From NCBI RefSeq assembly GCF_900112765.1, contig NZ_FOMZ01000001.1:538740-602739 (forward strand): a DNA stretch of 64,000 nucleotides, in the 5' to 3' direction. Shown piece after piece: positions 43,102 to 51,082 of the stretch. This stretch comes from Actinopolyspora alba. GTDB taxonomy: Bacteria; Actinomycetota; Actinomycetes; Mycobacteriales; Pseudonocardiaceae. The position numbers and the translations under genes are program-made. Each line of letters opens with the position of its first letter. Positions within the stretch are counted from its first letter, which is position 1. The notes beneath the pieces are model-generated. The model did no database searches, was not told the origin of the DNA, and saw nothing but the letters and a program-made list of their open reading frames with translations.

Positions 43102-44310
43102 TCAAACCTCGACGGCGGCGCCGGGAAGACCGGCGAGCGGCGGTCCGATGTAGCTTTCCGCGAAGTTCCGCGCGTAGGCGGGTGAGTTCCGCAGCTGCCA
43201 CAACCGCGATCGCTGGAGCCGTTGACGGAAGGCGGCATCCGGCGAGTCGGAAGGATAGTAGGTGTGCGTCATGTGCAGCAGTGCGTGGCTGAACTCCTGC
43301 GCCTTCCAGACGTCGGGTATCCGTCGCTGGGAATAGCGGTCCAGCGCGTTCTCGTCCCCGGTCTCCAGGTGCTCGGTGACGGTCCGCGTGAACTCGGCCG
43401 CGTCGGCGATGGCGAGGTTCATTCCCTTGCCACCGGACGGTGTGATGATGTGTGCGGCGTCGCCGAGCAGGAAGACACGGCCGTGGCGCATCGGTTCGGT
43501 GACCCGGCTGTGCATCTCCAGGATGTTCTTGCTGAAGATCTCGCCCTCGTGCAGCGTCCAACCGGGCTTGGCCAGCCGGGTGCGCAGTTCCGACCAGATC
43601 CGCCAGTCCGGCCAGTCCTCGATGGACTCGCCGAAGGGAACCTGCAGGTGGAACCTGGTCACGCTGTCCGAACGCAGCAGATGGCCCGCGAATCCGTTCC
43701 GGTGCTGCGCGTAGATCGTGTGCTCCGCGGAGGGCGGCGCGTGGGCGAGCAGGGTCAGCCAGCGGAACTCGTGCCGCATGGTGTACTCGGTCACCGCGTC
43801 ATCGGGAACGCCGTCCCCGCAGGCACCGTGCTGACCGTCCGCTCCCGCCAGGTAACGCGCGCGGATCACGGTGCCGTCGGCACAGCGAACCGCGATGTGT
43901 TCGGAGTACCCGCGCACCGAGTCGACCGCCGTCGCGTACCGCACGGCCCCACCGGCCCGCTCGTAGGCGTCGAGCAGATCAGCGACGATTTTCCGCTGGG
44001 GATAGACCCACTGCGGGATTTCGTCGTAGTGCGCGGAGCAGTCGGTGAAAAAGGCGGTGCCCTCGGCGCGGAACTCACAGCCACGGTGCACCGCGCCCGC
44101 CGCGTGCAGTCCGCCCGCCAGTCCGTTCTCGGCGAGCAGTTCGACCGTGCGACGTTCCAGCAGGCCTGCGCGCGAGCGGCCCACCAACTGCGTACGGTCA
44201 CAGCGGTCGAGGACGACGGTGTCGATCCCCCGCGCCAGCAACAGGTTCGCCGCGGTCAACCCCGCCGGGCCGGCTCCGACGATCACTACCGTGGTGTCGA
44301 TTTCGGACAC
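43102..44310 (-). CDS. pobA: 4-Hydroxybenzoate 3-monooxygenase-like flavoprotein
   Basis: Group-A FAD hydroxylase, 402 residues from GTG 44310 after GGGAGG. FAD fold TTVVIVGAGPAGLTAANLLL, then DRCDRTQLVGRSRAGLLERRTVELL, the DG-type motif ARYLAGADGQHGACG and GRVFLLGDAAHIITPSGGKGMNLAIADA. Length, the RSRAGLLE substrate region and the PSGGKGMNLA turn match p-hydroxybenzoate hydroxylase, which makes protocatechuate with NADPH and O2. No protocatechuate ring-cleavage genes are nearby, so the product may be used elsewhere. A role with the neighbouring biosynthetic cluster is possible but not implied by distance. Confidence 0.8.
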   Translation of the reverse strand: MSEIDTTVVIVGAGPAGLTAANLLLARGIDTVVLDRCDRTQLVGRSRAGLLERRTVELLAENGLAGGLHAAGAVHRGCEFRAEGTAFFTDCSAHYDEIPQWVYPQRKIVADLLDAYERAGGAVRYATAVDSVRGYSEHIAVRCADGTVIRARYLAGADGQHGACGDGVPDDAVTEYTMRHEFRWLTLLAHAPPSAEHTIYAQHRNGFAGHLLRSDSVTRFHLQVPFGESIEDWPDWRIWSELRTRLAKPGWTLHEGEIFSKNILEMHSRVTEPMRHGRVFLLGDAAHIITPSGGKGMNLAIADAAEFTRTVTEHLETGDENALDRYSQRRIPDVWKAQEFSHALLHMTHTYYPSDSPDAAFRQRLQRSRLWQLRNSPAYARNFAESYIGPPLAGLPGAAVEV

Positions 44311-44733
44311 GTGCCACCTCCCGAGAGCGGGTCGCCCCGGCATCGAGGGGTTCCGCCGTACGCGACTCGCGTCACCCGGCCGGTACGTGTGGTGATCCCC
44401 CGACTGATCACCCCGCGGAACCCCGTCGATCGGTGCCGAACAACCTCGACAAGGGTAGGTTTAATTAAATATTGGCGTCAACGGCTGACACGAGCAGAAG
44501 TTATCGTGCACTGCGGCGTTAACAACGCACATCACCTCATGCTTTGAATTAAACTTTGGGGACGGCGCAGTGCACCGGCTCCCCGGAACGGCACGAGCGG
44601 CGGCTCGGGAACGTTCGACACAGCGCCGTTCGGAAGGAGAACACTCGCTGCTGAGCGGCACTTGCGCACCGGCACGGACGTGCGTGCTTCCGGTTTCCCG
44701 GGGTGAACGGCCGGTTCGTCGTTCGCACCGCCG
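44311..44733. other. Intergenic region with AT palindrome
   Basis: About 420 bases. The 10-bp palindrome TTTAATTAAA (44460-44469), and GTTTAATT (44459-44466) repeated inverted as AATTAAAC (44547-44554), could be operator sites for the flavoprotein gene. No gene supported. Confidence 0.45.
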
Positions 44734-45357
44734 TCAGATCACCCCCATCCGTAACGCGTAGGCCACCGCGTGCGGTCTGTTTCGCAGTTGAAGACGACCG
44801 GTGAGTTCGGAGACCACTCGCTTGACCGCTCGTTCGGAGAAGTTCAGCTCCTCGGCGATCTCGGAAGTGTCGAACCCGTGCGACATCAACCGCAGCACAT
44901 CGATTTCCCTGGGAGTGAGCCCGGACGCGTGCAGCCCGTTCGGCGCGAGAACCTCGCGCTGCAGTTGTTCGAAGTGCCGCAGCAGCTCGCCGAGCATCGG
45001 CGAGGGCAGCAGTCCGCCCCCCGCTGCGGCGGTGCGAACGGCCTCCTCGATTCGCTCCCGGGAGGCGGCCTCCCGCGGCAGCACCGCGGCCACGTTGCAC
45101 TCGACGGCCGGAACCAGGTCGTTGCGCGTGATCTCGCAGAGAATCATGATGACGGGCGCGTTGAGGGTGGCCTTGATCTTGCGCAACGTCGAGGCCACGT
45201 CGACGGTCAGTCGCTCCGCCACCACCACGACGACGTCCACCGGGGTGTGCTCCTCGGCGGGCACCACCTCGATGTTCGGCCGACTGTCCAGGTAATGGCT
45301 GACAGCCATGCTGGTCAACGGGTCCACGGTCCGCACGAACACTCGAATCGAGTTCAC
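44734..45357 (-). CDS. LuxR-family regulator with degenerate receiver domain
   Basis: 207 residues from GTG 45357 behind GGAGG. The N-terminal 120 residues follow a receiver fold (MNSIRVFVRTVDPLTSMAVS, then PVDVVVVVAERLT), but neither the acidic pocket nor a phosphoacceptor Asp is present. The C-terminal LuxR HTH (about 145-207) is intact: LTPREIDVLRLMSHGFDTSE, NFSERAVKRVVSELTGRLQL. No kinase gene is adjacent. It lies about 1.4 kb beyond the last gene of the terpenoid cluster and is a candidate pathway regulator; this link is positional only. Confidence 0.82.
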   Translation of the reverse strand: MNSIRVFVRTVDPLTSMAVSHYLDSRPNIEVVPAEEHTPVDVVVVVAERLTVDVASTLRKIKATLNAPVIMILCEITRNDLVPAVECNVAAVLPREAASRERIEEAVRTAAAGGGLLPSPMLGELLRHFEQLQREVLAPNGLHASGLTPREIDVLRLMSHGFDTSEIAEELNFSERAVKRVVSELTGRLQLRNRPHAVAYALRMGVI

Positions 45358-46286
45358 CGGGGCCTCCTAGCACCGCGAGCAATCGTCTGGGATGAAGTGT
45401 GTGAACGGCAAATTCGGCAGTGCTCGGCACGGACCGTCAGCACGGGCGCGGACAGCGACTCGAACCGGAACCTCCGGAGAACCGGGCGGAAGCAAGCGAA
45501 ATGTGAAGCGAACAACAATGAATCTCTACCGACGGAAACACAATCTCTACTCCTGTTCCGGGATCCTCCGAGTGAGCAGCGGGTTCGCCGGGCGCATCCG
45601 CATCAATCGCGTTTCGACCGATACGGTCAACGAGTTCTGCGACACCGACATAAAGGTATACACCGATTTCGTTACCGGTCAAGGTAAACACGAGTAACCA
45701 CACGGACGGACAGGGCGCTCCGACTTCCCCATTCCCGTCGATACGCAGGTCACGGCCAGTACGGCAGCAGGCCCACACTCGACGCGCATCGACCCGAAGC
45801 ACGCGTGGGCAATGCCCGGGAACGCACCGCACTCCCCACTCACGATGTTAAGAAACTCTCCCGCAGGACGATCTGTGATAAATTTCGGCGCGTCACGGAT
45901 AAACGTATCAGAATATAGGCATAAGAGACGCCCGCGACTTCTTGGCACACAAGTGACAAGTTCTCGCCGCGCCGCACCGGTAAAGCCGAATCGACGAACA
46001 AGGAAAATTCTGGGCACGCACGTTCGCGACCGCGAAAAACAACGGAACGCGACCAAAATATGAATAGCATTCTAAGAATGGATCCGGAAAGCCGCTGAAC
46101 TGTGCTTCCACGCGACATGCCGCGAACCGGTTCGATCACGAAACGTGACAGCCGGCGCTGGTCGCCGCCCACCGAACCGTTGAGCACCGAACGTGTCAGG
46201 GCCTCGAGATGAATCGGTGGTTGACCGGAGACGACGACATCGTGCGGGGCCGTCACGGCTCCGGGAACACCTGGGCCGTCAGCGGT
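45358..46286. other. Long low-GC intergenic region
   Basis: About 930 bases. From 45500 to 46100 base composition is clearly AT-richer than the neighbours. Short frames on both strands (for example one ending at 45697 on plus) have no leader or known domain. It contains the 3' side of the terpenoid cluster and the promoter side of the LuxR gene. It may be a remnant of acquired DNA. Confidence 0.5.
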
Positions 46287-47018
46287 TCACGCGCCCACCA
46301 GGCTCCGGTACCCGCGGAGGCTCCACGGGTTTCTGCCCTCCAGGCGCATCCTGCGGTACAGCAGGACGATGTAGACGATGTCGAGCACCACCATCGTCGG
46401 TATCAGCACCAGGAAGAGCACCCGGGAGGGATAGAGCAGGAACCCGGTCAGTCCGGCGGAGAACGTACCGAGGAACTTCGCCACGGCGATGTGGAGGGAC
46501 TGCCCCACGGAGGAGTTCCGACGACGCAGCATCAGGATGAACGCGGCGCTCAGGAACACGTTGATGATCATGCCGATGTACATGCCGTCACAGTCGTGGA
46601 ACTCGTTGGCACCGGCCATCACCACCAGCGACGACCACACCGCCAGCCCCCCGAGCAGCGCTCGGAACGTGAACCGGGACAGGTGGGGGTAGTCCCTCGG
46701 ACCGTAACGGAACGCCTGGTAGAACAGGAACACGTTGATCACCGCCCAGACCGTGTTGATCTGCCGCTGGCTCGGTGTCTGCTCCAGGATGAAACCGAGG
46801 CTGAACTCCCAGGAGAAGTTCACCGCCACCATGTAGGCGGGAACGGCGATCCGGCCGTCCAGGATCGTCTGCCGGATGGACAGCAGGTAGGTCAACAACC
46901 AGCCCACCACGGTCGGCCCCGCGACCGACCAGAAGAGCCGACGTGGGATGTCGACGGCCTCGATCGTGACCGGAGCGACGTCCGACATCGGGACCAGGAA
47001 CGGCGGCAGCCAGCTCAA
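46287..47018 (-). CDS. Integral membrane terpene cyclase (Pyr4/PaxB/DmtA-like)
   Basis: 243 residues with seven membrane segments. I use TTG 47018 (weak AAAGG leader); ATG 46988 is the alternative. The hallmark NFSWEF (Asn67, Trp70, Glu71) near the end of the second helix and a late Asp (Asp213, VVLDIVY) match the Glu and Asp that protonate the substrate in Pyr4-type cyclases. Length and topology are those of fungal meroterpenoid/indole-diterpene cyclases and bacterial drimentine-type cyclases. These enzymes open a terminal epoxide or protonate an olefin of a prenylated acceptor and close the rings. Last gene of the minus-strand cluster. Confidence 0.78.
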   Translation of the reverse strand: MSWLPPFLVPMSDVAPVTIEAVDIPRRLFWSVAGPTVVGWLLTYLLSIRQTILDGRIAVPAYMVAVNFSWEFSLGFILEQTPSQRQINTVWAVINVFLFYQAFRYGPRDYPHLSRFTFRALLGGLAVWSSLVVMAGANEFHDCDGMYIGMIINVFLSAAFILMLRRRNSSVGQSLHIAVAKFLGTFSAGLTGFLLYPSRVLFLVLIPTMVVLDIVYIVLLYRRMRLEGRNPWSLRGYRSLVGA

Positions 47019-47076
47019 GTCGATTCCGTACCTTTCTCGAACAGCGCGAACAACGAACCCGACGGCATCGCGAACC

Positions 47077-47134
47077 GACTACCCGATGTCGGGTCTCCCG
47101 CGGCGAGAGCCGTGCGAGAGGCTCCGCCGAGTGA
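47077..47134. repeat. Partial copy of dispersed repeat B
   Basis: GACTACCCGATGTCGGGTCT and GCGAGAGCCGTGCGAGAGG match one half of the 58.7-kb copy. It lies between the cyclase and flavin oxygenase genes. Confidence 0.6.
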
Positions 47135-47165
47135 CCCCCCGAGAACCGAGATCCACCACACCTCA

Positions 47166-48359
47166 CTACAGCCCGGGAACGATCGAATCCAGCCCGAAGA
47201 ACGAACCCCCGTAGAGCTCGTGGCCGACCTGCACGTTGAGCATGGCGTGCCTGGCCGCTGTGTTGGCATCGCGCCAGTACTGCTGCATCGGGCTCGCCTC
47301 GGCGAAGGCCGAGGCGCCGTAGGCCCACATCAACTCGTCCAGTGCCCCGGTTATCAGCTTCACCGAGTGCGCCGCGTCGCCGCGAATCCTGCGCAGCTCG
47401 TTCTCGGGGACCGAGACCGCCCGCTCGGCGGCCGTGTCGATCGCGTCGGCCGAGCGGCGCACGTGCATCTCGGCGGCGTCGATGTTCAGCGCCGTGCGCC
47501 CCAGTTCGGAGACGAACGTCGGGGAGTCGGGCTGGCTGGCGTAGGTGCTCGGCGGGATCTTGCGCGACGGTGCCTTCTCGATCACGCAGGAGAGCGCGGC
47601 CTGTCCGATGCCGAGCACGACGGAGGCGCAGATGACCGCCATCGCCGCCACCGCCGGGGACCGGAACAGCGGGTTCAGGTCGAGGTCGGTGCTGTGCTGC
47701 CGCCCCAGCTGCACCTCGGCGGGGATCACCCGGTGCTCCGGGACGTGGACTTCCTCGGCCACGACGGTGTGACTTCCGGTGGCCCGCATGCCGACGGTGA
47801 ACCAGGTGTCGGCGATGCCGACATCGCCGACGGGAACGAGCACGGACACCGGACGCACGGTCTCACCGCCGCTGTCGAGTTCCTTCGCGCTCAGGATCGC
47901 CCAGTCGTCGTGCAGGATGCCCGAGGCGTAGGGCCACTCGCCGGTCAGCGAGTACCCACCTTCGGACGGAACCAGCTCACCGGCGGCGACGAAGATCGAG
48001 GCGAGCTTCGCGCCGGGGTTGTCGCCGAACACCTCGTCCTGGGCCCGCACGGGGAACCTGCTCGCGAACAGGTTGGATCCGTTGATGTTGTTGACGACCC
48101 ACGACGTGGCGGGACAGTAGTGCGAGAGCGCCTTGGTCACCTCGCTCAGGGTGCGCACTCCCGTCTCCAGCCCGCCGTAGCGGCGGGCCGTCCAGAGTCT
48201 GCCCACCCGGGACTCGTCGATCGCCCGAACGGTGTCGTCCGGAAGCCTGCGCTCGCGGTCGCCGGAGGCAACGCCGTCCGCCAGTACCGGGCCGATCGAG
48301 CGGACCCGTTCCAGCAGCTCGTCGCGCGGCTCCTTGGTGTCCTCGGTCGGACTCGTCAT
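47166..48359 (-). CDS. Group-D flavin-dependent oxygenase (acyl-CoA dehydrogenase fold; XiaF/HsaA-like)
   Basis: 397 residues from ATG 48359 after GGAG. Acyl-CoA dehydrogenase fold used as a reduced-flavin monooxygenase: N-terminal helices (LPDDTVRAIDESRVGRLWTA), flavin region (YSLTGEWPYASGILHDDWAI, TGSHTVVAEEVHVPEHRV) and the C-terminal helical bundle with YWRDANTAARHAMLN. There is no acyl-CoA catalytic Glu motif. Relatives include HsaA, HpaB-type hydroxylases and XiaF, an indole oxygenase of xiamycin pathways. Such enzymes need a separate flavin reductase, which I do not see in the window. Likely hydroxylates the aromatic (perhaps indole) part of the product. Confidence 0.82.
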   Translation of the reverse strand: MTSPTEDTKEPRDELLERVRSIGPVLADGVASGDRERRLPDDTVRAIDESRVGRLWTARRYGGLETGVRTLSEVTKALSHYCPATSWVVNNINGSNLFASRFPVRAQDEVFGDNPGAKLASIFVAAGELVPSEGGYSLTGEWPYASGILHDDWAILSAKELDSGGETVRPVSVLVPVGDVGIADTWFTVGMRATGSHTVVAEEVHVPEHRVIPAEVQLGRQHSTDLDLNPLFRSPAVAAMAVICASVVLGIGQAALSCVIEKAPSRKIPPSTYASQPDSPTFVSELGRTALNIDAAEMHVRRSADAIDTAAERAVSVPENELRRIRGDAAHSVKLITGALDELMWAYGASAFAEASPMQQYWRDANTAARHAMLNVQVGHELYGGSFFGLDSIVPGL

Positions 48360-48430
48360 ATGGCTGTCTCCAGGAGTGCGTTGTTGTCGATTCGCGCCGT
48401 ACCCGCGCGTCGGAGCCACGCCGCGGGTTC

Positions 48431-48482
48431 GTGCGGTGGGGTCGTGCGGTGGGGTCGTGCGGTGGGGTCGTGCAGTGGGGTC
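48431..48482. repeat. 13-bp tandem repeat, four units
   Basis: GTGCGGTGGGGTC repeated four times head to tail (last unit GTGCAGTGGGGTC) in the gap between the epoxide-hydrolase-like gene and the flavin oxygenase gene. Prone to copy-number change. Confidence 0.85.
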
Positions 48483-48510
48483 GCGACGAGGAGGGAGTAC
48501 CCTCCAGGAC

Positions 48511-48900
48511 TCACCAGTCGGGCGGATCGGATATCAGGTTGGTGATGTCGAAGTAGTCGCGCCACGCGCTGATGCCGCCGTCCCTGATCTCGAACGCGGC
48601 CATGACCTTCAGGTTCAGCGCGATGGGACTGCCGTCGGAACGGAGCATGTCCTCGACCCGTTCGACCAGCACGGTCTCGCCGGTGACGACGATGTGCCGG
48701 AACCGCACCCTCAGCTGGGCGAAGTCGGCGGGCATCATCTCCAGGATCCGCCGTTTTCCGTGACAGACCGGGGAACCGGGGTTCTCCCAGACGCAGTCCT
48801 CGGTCAGGAAACGCTCCACGGCGGAACGGACGTCGGCCGGGGAAGGCCCCATTCGGCCCAGGAACTCACGAACCAGACTCCGGTGTGCTGCGGCGGACAC
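48511..48900 (-). CDS. SnoaL/limonene-1,2-epoxide-hydrolase-like protein
   Basis: 129 residues from GTG 48900 behind GGGAGC, two bases after the aromatic hydroxylase stop, so clearly coupled. The cone-shaped alpha+beta fold is indicated by VRSAVERFLTEDCVWENPG, VLVERVEDMLRSDG and FEIRDGGISAWRDYFDI. The last segment is typical of limonene epoxide hydrolase and polyether epoxide cyclases. In the LEH triad Arg-x-Asp the sequence is RVED, so the middle acid is Glu or shifted; the last Asp (WRDYFD) is present. In this cluster it may steer or hydrolyse an epoxide intermediate. It could also be a non-catalytic SnoaL-like helper. Confidence 0.78.
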   Translation of the reverse strand: MSAAAHRSLVREFLGRMGPSPADVRSAVERFLTEDCVWENPGSPVCHGKRRILEMMPADFAQLRVRFRHIVVTGETVLVERVEDMLRSDGSPIALNLKVMAAFEIRDGGISAWRDYFDITNLISDPPDW

Positions 48901-48902
48901 GA

Positions 48903-50714
48903 TCAGCTCCCTGCCCCGCTCGTATCGGTACGGCCGAGGATCCGCCCGAGTGCCTCGTGCAGCCGCGCCTCGCCGTCGACGCCGTCCTCGGTACTACGCC
49001 AGGCGACGTGGTTGTCGGGACGCACCAGCACCGCGCCCCCGGCGCCGATGTCCGCCGTGTCCCGCCAGGTGCCGTCGACGTCGGTGTGACCGGTGCTCCC
49101 CTCCTCCACAACGGGGTCGTGCTCCCCGATGGGGACGACGGTCAGGGACACGCCGTGGTCCTCGGCCACGCGCTCGGCCGCCGCCGTCCAGGAACCGGAC
49201 TGTTCACCGGTGAACAGTACGAAACCACCACCGGCTCCGACGAGGTCGTGCGTGGACACGTCTTCCTCCCGAGCGAGTCGGGCGTGCGGCAGCCGGTGCC
49301 CCGGCCTGGTCGTCGGCCGGTGCCCACACCCCATGGGATCCCGATCCGGCGGGGGTGTCCCGTCGGGAACCAGCGCGCCCTCGTCGTAGGCGAATCCGAT
49401 CTCGATGTCGTGCGCCTGGTACTCCACCCGCTGCGTGGCGAAGACCTCCTCGGCCCTCGCCCGCCGCGTCCGCCCCATCGGGGTGTCGGAGAACAACGCG
49501 CGAATGTTGGCGCGGGCCGATTCCAGCGGCTGCCCCGGCAGCAGGCCGAGTCCCGCGTGGGCGACCGCGTGATTGCGGAAGGCGTACATCGCCCAGCTCA
49601 CGTTGCGGCGTGCCACCGGGAGCCGCTCCGCCTCGTAGGTGTCCAGCAACCGTGGATCAGCGGTACCGTCCAGCACCGCGCCGAGTTTCCAGGCGAGATT
49701 GTGCCCGTCCTGGATCGCGGAGTTCAGCCCGAGACCGGTGGCGGGTGGCTGGCGGTGGGCGGCGTCGCCCGCGAGGAAGACGTCGTCGACACGGAAGGTG
49801 CTCGCCACGACCCCCTCGGGCCGGTAGTCGCTCACCCGGTGTATCTCCAGGTCCAGCTCGGGAAGCTTGAGCAACTGCCGGATCCTGTCGATCATGGCCT
49901 CCTCGCCGAGGTCCAACTCGCTGTCGGGAGCCGGGTGGAAGTGCAACGCCCACTCCCGGCACTTCAGTCCCCACTCCGGCCCGAGGGCGACCATTCCGTA
50001 GCGGGAGACGGGACCGCCGTCCATACCGACGAAATTGGTCATCAGCACCGAGTCACCGGGCCACCACTCCGCGAGGTCCGCGCTGAAGTGAACGGACACG
50101 ACGTCGAGCGCGCCGCCCTCACCCGTCATCTCGACACCGAGCTCGTCGCCGATGGCGCGCCCGCCGTCGGCCGCGACGAGGTAGCGGGCGCGAACGGTGC
50201 AGCGGTGTCCGGTGGAACTCTCGGTCACCACGGCGGTCACGCCGGAGTCGTCCCTGGTGAACTCCTCCATCACGTGGCCGAACAGCACGCTCCCGGGTGC
50301 CCGGTCGACGGCGTGCCGGTGCAGCAGCGGTTCGAGCCGGTGCTGCGGGAAGTTGGTCGAGGGGCAGGGGCTGTCGGCCAGGTACGGTCCCGCCGTCGAG
50401 CCACCGCCGAACGCGTCCATCCGGTGCAGATCCAACGCGTCCAGCTCTCCGTCGCCCGCCAGCGAGGTACGCCAGACGACCTCGCTCATGTTCTCCAGCG
50501 GTGCGCCGCCCCGGTAGATCTCCGCCGCGAGGCCGTGCTGGCGGAAGATCTCCATCGTTCGCTGGTTCAGGTAGTGGGCTCGTGGCAGCGCCGAGGGCGA
50601 CTCGCGGCGTTCCACGAGAAGGTGCTCGACACCGAGATCGGACAGGAAGATCGATGTGGACAGACCACAGCCACCTCCCCCCACGACGAGCACCGGGATT
50701 TCGTGGTCGGGCAT
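48903..50714 (-). CDS. FAD-dependent aromatic hydroxylase (TfdB/PheA class)
   Basis: 603 residues from ATG 50714 six bases after GGAG. FAD motif VLVVGGGGCGLSTSIFLSDL, ARYLVAADGGRAIGDELG (DG motif) and DDVFLAGDAAHRQPPATGLGLNSAIQD (GD motif). A C-terminal thioredoxin-like phenol-hydroxylase domain (about 480-600) follows. It matches 2,4-dichlorophenol/phenol 2-monooxygenases that also decorate polyketides and other aromatics. In the cluster it is a candidate for ring hydroxylation or Baeyer-Villiger-type oxidation. It is followed by the LEH-like gene with a two-base gap. Confidence 0.88.
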   Translation of the reverse strand: MPDHEIPVLVVGGGGCGLSTSIFLSDLGVEHLLVERRESPSALPRAHYLNQRTMEIFRQHGLAAEIYRGGAPLENMSEVVWRTSLAGDGELDALDLHRMDAFGGGSTAGPYLADSPCPSTNFPQHRLEPLLHRHAVDRAPGSVLFGHVMEEFTRDDSGVTAVVTESSTGHRCTVRARYLVAADGGRAIGDELGVEMTGEGGALDVVSVHFSADLAEWWPGDSVLMTNFVGMDGGPVSRYGMVALGPEWGLKCREWALHFHPAPDSELDLGEEAMIDRIRQLLKLPELDLEIHRVSDYRPEGVVASTFRVDDVFLAGDAAHRQPPATGLGLNSAIQDGHNLAWKLGAVLDGTADPRLLDTYEAERLPVARRNVSWAMYAFRNHAVAHAGLGLLPGQPLESARANIRALFSDTPMGRTRRARAEEVFATQRVEYQAHDIEIGFAYDEGALVPDGTPPPDRDPMGCGHRPTTRPGHRLPHARLAREEDVSTHDLVGAGGGFVLFTGEQSGSWTAAAERVAEDHGVSLTVVPIGEHDPVVEEGSTGHTDVDGTWRDTADIGAGGAVLVRPDNHVAWRSTEDGVDGEARLHEALGRILGRTDTSGAGS

Positions 50715-50773
50715 CGATTACTCCAGCGACGATCGGATTCGGGAAAACGACTCGCGTGCTCGCGGTGCGGGAA

Positions 50774-50815
50774 GCGGCCCGTCGGGGTGAGCGGCCCGTC
50801 GGGGTGAGCGGCCCG
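50774..50815. repeat. 17-bp tandem repeat, 2.5 units
   Basis: GCGGCCCGTCGGGGTGA occurs twice in succession, then GCGGCCCG, in the gap after the ferredoxin gene. A start ATG overlapping the ferredoxin stop (ATGA at about 50853) opens a frame MSDVLVAGGFGAAG that breaks into repeat-coded sequence; it may be the stub of a lost gene. Confidence 0.6.
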
Positions 50816-50849
50816 GCCGCCCCGAAGCCCCCGGCCACCAGCACATCGC

Positions 50850-51065
50850 TCATGACCGCCGCTCGGCCTCCCGCACCGTGATGGCGGCCGATGGGCAGAG
50901 CAGCGCGGCCTCGCGGACCCCTTCGTGCTCGTGTTCGGCGGGGTTCTCGTCCAGCAGCACCACCACTCCGTCCTCGTCACGCTGGTCGAACACCTCGGGA
51001 GCGGCCGAGACGCAGTGGCCCGCTGCCACGCAGCGGGACTGGTCGACGTCGATGTTCACTGTCAT
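50850..51065 (-). CDS. 3Fe-4S ferredoxin of P450 type
   Basis: 71 residues from ATG 51065 after GAGGAGG. Cys12, Cys18 and the third Cys in LLCPSAAI bind a [3Fe-4S] cluster (C-x5-C ... CP pattern); the residue between the first pair that would make it 4Fe-4S is not Cys. The acidic surface (DQRDEDGVVVLLDENPAEHEHEG) is typical for docking to a P450. Seventeen bases downstream of the P450 gene, so it is its dedicated electron donor. A ferredoxin reductase is not encoded nearby. Confidence 0.92.
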   Translation of the reverse strand: MTVNIDVDQSRCVAAGHCVSAAPEVFDQRDEDGVVVLLDENPAEHEHEGVREAALLCPSAAITVREAERRS

Positions 51066-51082
51066 GACCTCCTCAGAAGAAT

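Noticed and set aside
45392..45697. Possible small protein in the low-GC gap
   Set aside because: No leader, no signal peptide or domain; only length and AT content favour it.
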